A stretch of DNA of 9,647 nucleotides. Origin: Dysgonamonadaceae bacterium. GTDB lineage: Bacteria; Bacteroidota; Bacteroidia; Bacteroidales; Azobacteroidaceae. A program made the translations under genes and the position numbers. A model generated the notes under the pieces. It was not told the origin of the DNA, made no database searches, and worked only from the letters and a program-made list of their open reading frames with translations. Each line of letters begins with the position of its first letter. Positions within the stretch are counted from its first letter, which is position 1. The DNA is taken from assembly GCA_031284225.1 (NCBI GenBank), contig JAITAH010000317.1, positions 1 to 9,647 of the forward strand. The letters run 5' to 3'. This document shows positions 1 through 6,489 of the stretch, in pieces.

Positions 1-80
1 GACTGTACGGTGGTTTGCGTTTGTGCAAACAGGTTTGTTACTATGATAAACAATATTGCTGTGAAAAAATATCTTTTCAT
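1..80 (-). CDS. Secreted protein of unknown family, N-terminus only (runs off the window)
   Basis: Reading the minus strand from the ATG at 80-78 gives 26 codons with no stop up to the window edge. The product begins MKRYFFTAILFI, continues IVTNLFAQ, then TQTTVQ. This is a textbook signal peptide: two positive residues, a hydrophobic core of about 14 residues, and a probable signal peptidase I site after LFA before Q20. There is no Cys at the site, so it is not obviously a lipoprotein. The family cannot be told because the mature part is outside the window. It lies 29 bp after the stop of the GH43 remnant, in the same direction, and the 81-109 leader is very AT-rich, as usual in Bacteroidota. 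Another enzyme or a TonB-dependent transporter of the same locus are both plausible. The main doubt is its short visible length. Confidence 0.72.
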   Translation of the reverse strand, partial: MKRYFFTAILFIIVTNLFAQTQTTVQ

Positions 81-116
81 AATTGGTCATTTATTATTAT
101 AATATTCTGTCAACCG

Positions 117-354
117 TTCGTTGTGCGATAGCCTGCTTCTTTGCCGTAGATGTGCAAATCGGTCATTGCAAGATAGAAAGCGCTGTCTTTTCCGTGCGTG
201 ATATGCGGGTCGCGGATACCTTTTTGCTGCGCAATCGTGTCGTCGCTGATAACCGGTTTGCCGCCGTTTACATCGGTAAACGTGTATCCGTCGTCGCTTA
301 ATGCGAAATACAGACTGTGCGTGTCGTCTTTAAAACAGGTAAGCAGGTAAGCCG
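117..354 (-). repeat. Partial duplicate of the GH43 domain-3 start (copy A)
   Basis: This 238-bp stretch aligns without gaps to 7199-7436 in the same orientation (constant offset 7082). I count 11 mismatches, about 95% identity. At least four mismatches change the amino acid. Homology stops sharply on both sides: at 117 next to the remnant's stop codon, and at 354 where the remnant's signal-peptide segment begins. Confidence 0.93.
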
Positions 355-391
355 TAGCGTTTTTCGGCTCCTCCGCTTTCGAGTTACTTGC

Positions 392-445
392 CGGACGCAA
401 GAAAACGCCGGTCAGTACAATGATTGATAGAATAATTTTCTTCAT
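392..445 (-). repeat. Signal-peptide cassette, third and most diverged copy
   Basis: The signal-peptide DNA of the GH43 remnant resembles those of the GH43-GH30 and GH42 genes. Shared strings include GCCGGTCAGTA and GATAGAATAAT, separated by a 3-bp length difference. The leader beyond the ATG (TGTTTATT then ATAAT on the plus strand) also resembles the leader of the GH43-GH30 gene at 6488-6499. Confidence 0.6.
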
Positions 446-470
446 GTGTTTATTATAATTTTTTTGTTTC

Positions 471-493
471 AAAGTGCACTTTAATGGCACTTT
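471..493. promoter_or_regulatory. 12-bp perfect palindrome with overlapping inverted and direct repeats
   Basis: AAAGTGCACTTT at 471-482 is a perfect palindrome. Its right half recurs as GCACTTTAA at 487-495, a direct repeat of 476-484 with an 11-bp period. AAAGTGC (471-477) can also pair with GCACTTT (487-493) around a 9-nt loop. The site sits between the stop of the AlbA_2 gene (492) and the start of the GH43 remnant (445). It is not followed by a T-run in the direction of transcription, so it is not a standard terminator. A protein-binding site is possible but unproven. Confidence 0.3.
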
Positions 494-1892
494 AAATGTT
501 CAAATCGTCTTTATCTTTTACAACCCAAATACCATCTTTTTTTGAACCTTGCCGTTCAATGATTCCGCTATTTTTCAACTTTGTCTGAATTTTTCTGATT
601 GCCCGAAGAGAAAGTTGAGTAATCTCTACTATTTCCTTCGCTGTTATTTTCGGATTTTCCCGCAGCAAGACAAGTTCTTTTTCCGTATTTGAGATGTCTT
701 GTTTTACAGACGGTTTTTCTGTTTCATAGCGGACTGTCTGCCTGAAAATATCATCTTCTTCCATTATCGGCACAGAACCTTTTACATAAATCGGACAATA
801 CTTGTACATGTTCCGCACGCCTGAGCCCAAATCTTCTACCCAGTTAATCTGTTTGAAAAAAGCAAAAAGCGTTGGATTCTTAGTATGAGGATTCAAATTT
901 TCGGGAGTAATACGACCCATTATATAAGGTATATTTCCGTTTTCGGCGACAACCGTATCTTTATAAACTGTCAGCGTAGCGCGGAAATAACTGTAAAATT
1001 CCCTGTGAATCAACATATTTGTAATCATTTCGCGGAAAATAATATCACGAATCGACAAACGGACGTCACCTTCAAGATAGAACCGGTCGGGCGTATGTTT
1101 GCGAACGAAATTCATAAGCCGCTCGTATGCCTGTAGAAGATTGCAATTTACAGTGTCGCGGTCGTCGTAACGAAGAACATCTTCTTTCCGGCACAACGCA
1201 TCGGTTTTGTATTGCGGACATACCCTTGCAATGGTTTCAGGCTTTCCGAATACCAAAGCGGCAGCCAAAGTGTAACCGCTTTTACCTGTTTCCGTGTCTT
1301 GCAGATACATCTTTGCCGAACGAAGAATTTCCTCGTTAGTCATATTGACCCACGAATGTTTTTTGTCGAAAACGCCGACAATATTACGTACATAATCAAA
1401 ATCTTCGGATACAAAATCCTCCATTTTCAACAGTGGAAATACTCTGTTTTCGCTGTAAACATCCTGTTTCCGCAAATACAGACCGGCAATAAGATGATGC
1501 GTTGTCAGCTTGTAATCGCCTTCTGCGCGGCGGTCGTAGTAAAATCCTTTATGCGAATGGGCTTGAAAACTCTCAGGAACATAAATACAGACGATTTTTT
1601 TGTCGTCGACGTCAAATACTTCAGTTTCAATGCGAGCAGGCGGCATCATAATTTGCATGTTGTTTATGTCGTTTGCCAAAGTTTTCAGCATTTCGGGAAT
1701 AAATTTTTCGCTGATGCCTTCTATTTTGCCGTTGTCTTTCACGCCAAGAAAAATATACCCGCCTTTTCGGTTGAGAAAGGCACAAATTATCTCATACACA
1801 TTGCGCGGCAAAGTTTCGGCAGCGGTCTTAAACTCCACATGTAAGCCTTCGCCCTGTGCTATCTTCGCTTTTACTTCTTCTTTTGTCAACAT
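492..1892 (-). CDS. AlbA_2 / HATPase_c_4 / winged-helix protein (putative transcriptional regulator)
   Basis: The product has 466 residues from ATG 1892. The frame can be extended 8 codons to a TTG, but the ATG directly before LTKEEVKAKIAQGE matches the usual N-terminus of the family. Residues about 14-135 are an AlbA_2 (Schlafen-like, formerly AAA_4) domain, with VEFK at 19-22 and an NRKGGYIFLGVKDNG segment at 41-55. Residues about 250-390 resemble the HATPase_c_4 region of RecG-like ATP-binding proteins: FREMITNMLIHREF at 286-299 and a glycine-rich EDLGSGVRNMY at 353-363. Residues about 405-460 are a winged helix-turn-helix (TAKEIVEITQLSLRAIRKIQ). There is no signal peptide, so it is cytoplasmic. 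Family members are generally annotated as putative DNA- or RNA-binding ATPases, with no established reaction. It is separated from the GH42 gene by 111 bp, and its DNA is visibly AT-richer than the enzyme genes, suggesting separate acquisition. Control of the locus or an unrelated accessory function are both possible. Confidence 0.85.
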   Translation of the reverse strand: MLTKEEVKAKIAQGEGLHVEFKTAAETLPRNVYEIICAFLNRKGGYIFLGVKDNGKIEGISEKFIPEMLKTLANDINNMQIMMPPARIETEVFDVDDKKIVCIYVPESFQAHSHKGFYYDRRAEGDYKLTTHHLIAGLYLRKQDVYSENRVFPLLKMEDFVSEDFDYVRNIVGVFDKKHSWVNMTNEEILRSAKMYLQDTETGKSGYTLAAALVFGKPETIARVCPQYKTDALCRKEDVLRYDDRDTVNCNLLQAYERLMNFVRKHTPDRFYLEGDVRLSIRDIIFREMITNMLIHREFYSYFRATLTVYKDTVVAENGNIPYIMGRITPENLNPHTKNPTLFAFFKQINWVEDLGSGVRNMYKYCPIYVKGSVPIMEEDDIFRQTVRYETEKPSVKQDISNTEKELVLLRENPKITAKEIVEITQLSLRAIRKIQTKLKNSGIIERQGSKKDGIWVVKDKDDLNI

Positions 1893-1913
1893 TTTTTTTA
1901 TCCAATTATAATG

Positions 1914-1921
1914 CAAAAATA
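1914..1921 (-). promoter_or_regulatory. Possible Bacteroidota -7 promoter element before the AlbA_2 gene
   Basis: On the minus strand the octamer TATTTTTG fits the Bacteroidota -7 consensus TAnnTTTG and lies 21 nt upstream of the ATG at 1892. I could not find a TTTG at the expected distance of about 19-21 bp further upstream, so support is partial. It lies in the 1893-2003 gap, the only gap over 100 bp between genes, which is where a new transcript would be expected. I saw no convincing terminator hairpin in that gap. Confidence 0.25.
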
Positions 1922-2003
1922 CAGTAGTTTTCTCATTTATTTCTTATACGAATAACAGTAAAATCATACCGCGTGAAGCATAACTTTTGTACAGCGTTCA
2001 TTT

Positions 2004-4073
2004 TTAATTTTCAATGATCATTACATCCCACGCTTTGAGCGAAATTTCCTTACCGGTTTGTACTCCCGAAAGCAGATCTTTTCCACCAATATATGGGTTT
2101 TCAATAGCTTCTACCCTGTCGCCAAAGTTAAAAATATAATGTATTTCCTTTCCAAATTGATTTTTGCCCGAACGGAAAATAACCGGAAAGCGGTATTCAT
2201 TTTGCGCCGTCAGGATACCGGCTTTTTCGGCGGCAAGGCGGACAATCTTTTCCAGTAACTCTTCCGATGGATACGTTCCGATGTAATACAGATTGCCTTT
2301 TCCGTACGCATTTTCCGTTATCACAGGCCACTGTCCGAAAAACGGATGGTCGGCGTAAGCCAGCGGTTTCGCCGTTTCGGGGATTAGAAACTCGTACCAT
2401 TCGCCGACGGGCTTTGCGTCTTTCAGGTCGAACGGATTGCCTTTCAACGGCAGCGTCGGGATGTTGGAATATTCCTGATAGTAGAACCCGCAGGCTTTGC
2501 GCAATGGACCGGGCGCCAAGGTTACACGCACGGCGGAATGTTCGTTGCAGTAGCCGCTTTTGAACAGCATCACCACCTGTCCGCCGTCTTTTACGAATTG
2601 GTCTATACGGTTCAGCAGTTCATCGGTTGCCACGTACAGGGGCGGAATAATCAGCAGTTTGTAGCGGCTGAAATCCGTCTGTTTGTCGCAGGGAACGATG
2701 TCCGTTTCGATATTCTGACGGTACAGGGCGTTGTGAATCATCGTTGCCGGATACCTGTCTCTGTTGGTATAAGGCATGAAGCCGAGCGCGTGGTGCGAGT
2801 CGTGGCTGTACAGAATGGCGACTTTATTGTCTTTTGCGAGGTTGACCAAATGAGCGCCGATCGCTTTCAATTCCTTTGCCGTAGCGGTAAATTCGCGGTA
2901 AACGCGGTTGGGTTGCAGGTCTTGTCCCAGAATGCCGCGCCAATAGGTTTCCTGTCCGTAGTGCAGGGTGTGCCAGTGCCAGTATTCCACCATGTTGGAG
3001 CCGGAAGCGAGATGCCCGTACACGTTTTGCCGCAACTGCCCGTCGTAAGGCGGATACTGACTGCGCGAATCCCAGCCCGTTCCCTGCGCATTGGTTTCGG
3101 TCACAAGATAATTGCCTTTGCTTACCGTCCGCATATAATCGCCCGAATAAGCAATCCATTGTCCGTCCTGCCCGTCCTGTACGGAATGATATACGTTGAT
3201 GGCCGGATATTGCATCTGCCTGAAACTTTCCACCTGGTCGATGTTATGGAAATAGGGCATAAAGCAATGGGTTACAAACTGCGTCGGCAACTTGTATTCG
3301 TTGACGATGTCGCACTGCCGGTTCAGGAAATCAGCCGAACATTTGCGGTTGTACCGTTCCCATTCGTTTTTGTAGGACGGGTTGGTTACGCCGTCGCGCG
3401 GATAAAACTCTTCCCAGGTGTGGATATTCATCCCCCAGTAATTCATTCCCCATTCTTTGGTAAGCGATTGGAGGTCGCCGCGGAACTTTTCCTTTATATA
3501 ATTGCGGAAGCCGACGAAATAGTCGCGGTTATTCACTCCGCGGGCTTCCACCTCATTGTCCACCTGATAACCGATGATGGCGGGATGTTTGGCGTAGCGT
3601 TGCATCAACTTGCGAATAATCCGCTCACAGAAAAACCGATAAGTCGGATTGGTGAAATCCATGTTTTGCCGGATGCCGTAGTATTCCTTTCCACCTTTCG
3701 TATGTTCCGCCAACACTTCGGGATAACGGTGCGCCATCCATGCGGGAATGGAATAGGTGGGCGTACCGAAAATCACTTTGATGCCCGCCGCGTGCATTTT
3801 GTCGAGGATACGGTCCATCCACGCAAAGTCGAACACGCCCTCCTTCGGCTCGAAAAGTCCCCAGCTTGATTCGCCTACGCGGACAACCGTCAGCCCTGCT
3901 TCTTTCATCATGCGGACGTCTTCGTCCAGCCGTTCCGAAGGCATGTATTCGTGATAGTAAGCCGCGCCGTAAAGGATATTGTCGAAACGGTATTGCGCCT
4001 GCGCCGACAATATAAATACGCCGATCAGTAAAATGGATAAAATAATTCTTTTTATGTAACTGTAATCATTCAT
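2004..4073 (-). CDS. Secreted GH42 beta-galactosidase
   Basis: The product has 689 residues. A signal peptide covers residues 1-26 (core IILSILLIGVFIL, probable cleavage after AQA before Q27), so it acts in the periplasm or outside. Residues about 30-400 are the GH42 TIM barrel: YGAAYYHEYM near the N-terminus, the acid/base Glu as E174 in YQVDNE, and the nucleophile Glu as E326 in VTETNAQ. Residues about 415-620 fit the GH42 trimerisation domain and about 630-689 the small C-terminal beta domain, so the length is that of a complete GH42. The family hydrolyses terminal beta-D-galactosides, often galacto-oligosaccharides from pectic galactan or arabinogalactan. Its start overlaps the stop of the GH43-GH30 gene by 4 nt (ATGA), pointing to translational coupling. 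The first six residues (MNDYSY) look like a recent extension: the base triplet aligned with the ATG of the homologous signal-peptide cassette is ATA here. Confidence 0.93.
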   Translation of the reverse strand: MNDYSYIKRIILSILLIGVFILSAQAQYRFDNILYGAAYYHEYMPSERLDEDVRMMKEAGLTVVRVGESSWGLFEPKEGVFDFAWMDRILDKMHAAGIKVIFGTPTYSIPAWMAHRYPEVLAEHTKGGKEYYGIRQNMDFTNPTYRFFCERIIRKLMQRYAKHPAIIGYQVDNEVEARGVNNRDYFVGFRNYIKEKFRGDLQSLTKEWGMNYWGMNIHTWEEFYPRDGVTNPSYKNEWERYNRKCSADFLNRQCDIVNEYKLPTQFVTHCFMPYFHNIDQVESFRQMQYPAINVYHSVQDGQDGQWIAYSGDYMRTVSKGNYLVTETNAQGTGWDSRSQYPPYDGQLRQNVYGHLASGSNMVEYWHWHTLHYGQETYWRGILGQDLQPNRVYREFTATAKELKAIGAHLVNLAKDNKVAILYSHDSHHALGFMPYTNRDRYPATMIHNALYRQNIETDIVPCDKQTDFSRYKLLIIPPLYVATDELLNRIDQFVKDGGQVVMLFKSGYCNEHSAVRVTLAPGPLRKACGFYYQEYSNIPTLPLKGNPFDLKDAKPVGEWYEFLIPETAKPLAYADHPFFGQWPVITENAYGKGNLYYIGTYPSEELLEKIVRLAAEKAGILTAQNEYRFPVIFRSGKNQFGKEIHYIFNFGDRVEAIENPYIGGKDLLSGVQTGKEISLKAWDVMIIEN
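3995..4061 (-). repeat. Signal-peptide cassette, GH42 copy
   Basis: This 67-bp stretch aligns without gaps to 6421-6487 (offset 2426), with 10 mismatches (about 85% identity). It encodes IKRIILSILLIGVFILSAQAQ-like residues against MKQIILSILLTGAFIFPAQAQ-like residues in the other copy, then 6 bp of former leader. The downstream enzymes belong to unrelated families, so the homology is confined to the export signal. Confidence 0.85.
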
Positions 4074-6481
4074 ATCATTTGAAATGTATTTAATGAGTGA
4101 GCTTTAAGCGTAATATTCAAAAAATTTCCAGCTATCTTTATCGACAATGGTTTTGCCTCATCATTGAAATTTCCGGCAACGACCACCGGTTTATTTCCCG
4201 GCGTAAGAAATACTAAAACAGGGATTTTATCTTCTGCCGGACGAAAAGCGACCAGCCGCGAACCTGCCGGAATAAAATGGCTATAATGCTTTACGGCATA
4301 ATATTCGGGCGTATAAGTAGCCGTTCCCTTTTGGGAATCTACCCGAATCAAGGCGTTTTGTTTCCAGCCCCAGCCGCTCGTGCCGTTATCGTACAGAATA
4401 GCGTTCCAAAAAGTGTAGTCTTCGCAGCCGTTGCCCAGATAATGGTTGATTCGTTCAAACGTATGTTCGGCTGCTTTCCAGTCGAAACTGCCCCAGCCAC
4501 ATTCGCTTTCGGTCTGCACATACTTGTATTGCGGATATTTCGCACGAAGACGGGGCAATATCTGCCCGCCTTCCCACTGAAGCCCGACTCCTTTGACGGT
4601 CTCCGGCATCCGGGCGGCGGAAAGTATTTTGTCAATCTCATCGTAGCGGTTGGTGTTGATTGTACCCAAATAGATTTCGACGTCGGGGTGTTGCGTTTTC
4701 AGAGCCGGAGCCAGATATTCGGTATTGAAGCGGATAATTCCATCGACTGTCCATGCGCATCCGGGGTAGTTGGTGTAGCTCCATGCTTCGTTCTGGAACA
4801 TGACCATCGAAATGGGAATGCCCTGTTCCCCGTATGCCGAGATAAATTTGCCGAAATAATCCGCATACGTCTTCAAGTAGCGTTCGTCCTGTATCAAGTA
4901 ATCGTTTACGGCAAGTTGCCGGGGAAATACCCTGTCGTCTTTAACAGCATTTCCTTCAAAAAGCGCAATATCCGATTTCGGCGGCATTTGATTTACCTTG
5001 CTGTCGCTGCGGACGGAATAATAATGATTTATCTTCATCCAGGAAGGGGGCGACCAGGGAGAAATCCAGAATGTCATATCCGGATTGTAGTGTTGTGCGG
5101 CTTTGATATAAGGTATCAAAGTTGTTTTGTCGCGGTTGATATTGAAATATTCCAGTTGAAAGTCGCCGGACACTTCGTCGCAACTGTACCAGTCGCGGGC
5201 ATAGTCATTCGCATTCATCGGGATGCGTCCCACAGTGAATTGCAAATCGCCGTCGGGAGAAAAAAGTTGCTTCAATATCGTTTCCTGCTGTGTTCGCGGC
5301 AACATGTTCAGGGCATCCCAGCCCAGTTCATTGAAGCATGTCCCCCAGTTCCTGAAAATCACAATGGGTTGTTCATCTCCCGTTACTTCCAGCAGGGGAG
5401 TCGCCTCCGCCCTATTTTGGGTTTCGATCTCCGTTTGTTGCCATTCGGCGTCTTCGGTGCTGCTTATCCATGTACAGGATTGGGTGGAAGTCTCCGCTGA
5501 AGTTTTTGTTTCATTCAACAATACCGTCGGCCAGCCTTCGCTGTCCCATGCTATCTCGCGTATCAGGAGTTTTGATTTCCCGGCGTCCTGTCTGTCGTAC
5601 CCGTGGAAAAACAGATAGTCCTTTCCGTCAAATTCATAAACAGATTGATGTCCTACGCCCGGGAACCGTTCATTTCCCGCTACCACGATGCTGCCGCCTC
5701 CCTGAAGCATGTTTTTCCCTTCCCTGTCCGAATAGGGACCGCGTATATCTTTGGCTCTTCCCACTGCCACTTTGTAAGTGCTGTTTACACCCTTGCAACA
5801 GTTGTCGAAAGATACAAAGAGGTAGTAATATCCATTTTTGCGAAAGAGAAAAGGTGCTTCTACGCCGCCGCCGATATTACCGATATACCTTCCCTTTTCG
5901 TCCCGCGACCGGCTGCAAATGGAATGCCATTCTTCCGGCTGTTTTAGGGCAAGCATGTCGTCCTGTAATTTGACTAATTGTATGCCGTCCCACCACGAAC
6001 CAAAGGTCATCCAGGGCATTCCTTCCCCGTCGAAGATAATATTGGGGTCAATGGCGTTCCAATTGTTTCCCTCATAAGAACGGACGACTATTCCGTGGTC
6101 TGTCCATCCGAAATCGGGCGATTCTGTATCCAGGGTTTGGGCGGTCGCCACGCCGATAGCTGAAGTTCTTTTTCCAAAAGCAGAAACGGAATAGTAAAGG
6201 TAGTATCGCCCGTTGTGCCGGATAATGTCGGGCGCCCAGATATTTCCTTTGAAGCCGTGAATGGTTTCGGTAGCCCATGCCGGCGGTGTAGCGAATACCG
6301 GCGGTAACGTTGTCCACTGCTTCCTGTCGTATGAACGCATTACTTTGATGCCGTCGCCGGTGGCAAATACATAAAAGGCGTTTCCTTCGCGAATGGCGAC
6401 GGGGTCATGCACATTCGATTGCGCCTGCGCCGGAAATATAAATGCGCCGGTCAGTAAAATGGATAGAATAATCTGTTTCAT
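4070..6481 (-). CDS. Secreted bifunctional GH43 (arabinanase-like) – GH30 fusion
   Basis: The product has 803 residues. A signal peptide ends at about A20 (PAQA before Q21). Residues about 22-322 are a GH43 propeller of the endo-1,5-alpha-L-arabinanase type: D26 in VHDPV (general base), D145 in NAIDPN (pKa modulator), E208 in GGVEAPF (acid) and H278 in GVGHQS, with the characteristic GSWWDGI at 161-167. A Ser/Thr/Glu-rich linker (about 323-370) leads to a GH30 barrel and side beta-domain (about 365-803): CFNELGWDAL at 382-391, SPWSPPSWMK, the acid/base E565 in FQNEAW and the nucleophile E658 in VQTESECGWG. All catalytic residues are present, so both halves should be active. GH30 enzymes act on beta-linked glucans, xylans, fucosides or beta-1,6-galactans. 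The subfamily, and so the substrate, cannot be fixed here; a beta-galactan would fit the arabinanase and GH42 neighbours. It starts 8 bp after the triple-GH43 gene and overlaps the GH42 gene by 4 nt. Confidence 0.92.
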   Translation of the reverse strand: MKQIILSILLTGAFIFPAQAQSNVHDPVAIREGNAFYVFATGDGIKVMRSYDRKQWTTLPPVFATPPAWATETIHGFKGNIWAPDIIRHNGRYYLYYSVSAFGKRTSAIGVATAQTLDTESPDFGWTDHGIVVRSYEGNNWNAIDPNIIFDGEGMPWMTFGSWWDGIQLVKLQDDMLALKQPEEWHSICSRSRDEKGRYIGNIGGGVEAPFLFRKNGYYYLFVSFDNCCKGVNSTYKVAVGRAKDIRGPYSDREGKNMLQGGGSIVVAGNERFPGVGHQSVYEFDGKDYLFFHGYDRQDAGKSKLLIREIAWDSEGWPTVLLNETKTSAETSTQSCTWISSTEDAEWQQTEIETQNRAEATPLLEVTGDEQPIVIFRNWGTCFNELGWDALNMLPRTQQETILKQLFSPDGDLQFTVGRIPMNANDYARDWYSCDEVSGDFQLEYFNINRDKTTLIPYIKAAQHYNPDMTFWISPWSPPSWMKINHYYSVRSDSKVNQMPPKSDIALFEGNAVKDDRVFPRQLAVNDYLIQDERYLKTYADYFGKFISAYGEQGIPISMVMFQNEAWSYTNYPGCAWTVDGIIRFNTEYLAPALKTQHPDVEIYLGTINTNRYDEIDKILSAARMPETVKGVGLQWEGGQILPRLRAKYPQYKYVQTESECGWGSFDWKAAEHTFERINHYLGNGCEDYTFWNAILYDNGTSGWGWKQNALIRVDSQKGTATYTPEYYAVKHYSHFIPAGSRLVAFRPAEDKIPVLVFLTPGNKPVVVAGNFNDEAKPLSIKIAGNFLNITLKAHSLNTFQMI

Positions 6482-6487
6482 ATAACT
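6421..6487 (-). repeat. Signal-peptide cassette, GH43-GH30 copy
   Basis: This partner of 3995-4061 is about 85% identical over 67 bp. It keeps the ATG (6481-6479) at the position where the GH42 copy has ATA (4055-4053), and the 6 bp just upstream are shared by both copies. Similarity extends weakly to the cassette of the GH43 remnant at 392-445. Confidence 0.85.
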
Positions 6488-6489
6488 GT

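Larger units (their letters stand above)
110..445 (-). pseudogene. Truncated secreted GH43 remnant (signal peptide plus first propeller blade)
   Basis: The reading frame from ATG 445-443 gives 111 residues. Residues 1-20 form a signal peptide (MKKIILSIIVLTG core). Residues 24-28 read KAEEP, and residues 32-109 match the start of the third GH43 domain of the 967-residue gene with few changes (Y to C, G to D, R to H, G to S). The general-base Asp is present (D79 in GIRDPH), but the frame stops after GYRTTNG. The pKa-modulating Asp, the acid Glu and four of five blades are therefore missing, and it cannot be an active GH43 enzyme. A longer frame back to a GTG at 490 exists, but the ATG before the signal peptide is the better start. 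DNA homology to the donor-like copy ends at about 117, just before the stop, so this is a rearrangement breakpoint and not a simple point nonsense. It may still be transcribed and secreted as a short peptide. Confidence 0.85.

Noticed and set aside
13..30. Inverted repeat GTTTGC/GCAAAC as a possible terminator
   Set aside because: The stem is only 6 bp, there is no T-run after it on either strand, and it lies inside the coding start of the secreted protein at 1-80.
83..301. Plus-strand frame in the remnant that recurs at 7051-7383
   Set aside because: The similarity between the two frames is explained by the DNA repeat of the GH43 gene on the minus strand, not by a conserved plus-strand protein.
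117..354. The 238-bp repeat as an insertion sequence or other mobile element
   Set aside because: It is coding DNA of a GH43 domain, has no transposase, terminal inverted repeats or visible target duplication, and occurs only as a gene fragment.
471..493. Hairpin after the AlbA_2 gene as an intrinsic terminator
   Set aside because: It is AT-rich with a 7-bp stem and, in the direction of transcription, is followed by GAAACAAAAAAA and not by a T-run; kept only as a possible binding site.
1212..1844. Plus-strand open frame of 210 codons inside the AlbA_2 gene
   Set aside because: It is a shadow of the minus-strand gene, whose protein has three recognisable domains; the shadow has none.
1893..2003. 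RNA gene, riboswitch or CRISPR repeat in the largest intergenic gap
   Set aside because: The 111 bp are AT-rich with no repeat array, no tRNA-like arms and no strong hairpin; only a weak -7-like octamer was seen.
2538..3869. Long plus-strand open frame of 443 codons opposite the GH42 gene
   Set aside because: It lies wholly antisense to a gene with clear GH42 motifs and has no recognisable domain; the low stop frequency comes from the codon use of the real gene.
4277..5500. Plus-strand open frame of 407 codons opposite the GH30 half of the fusion
   Set aside because: It is antisense to conserved GH30 sequence with catalytic residues, and its product has no domain pattern or signal peptide.
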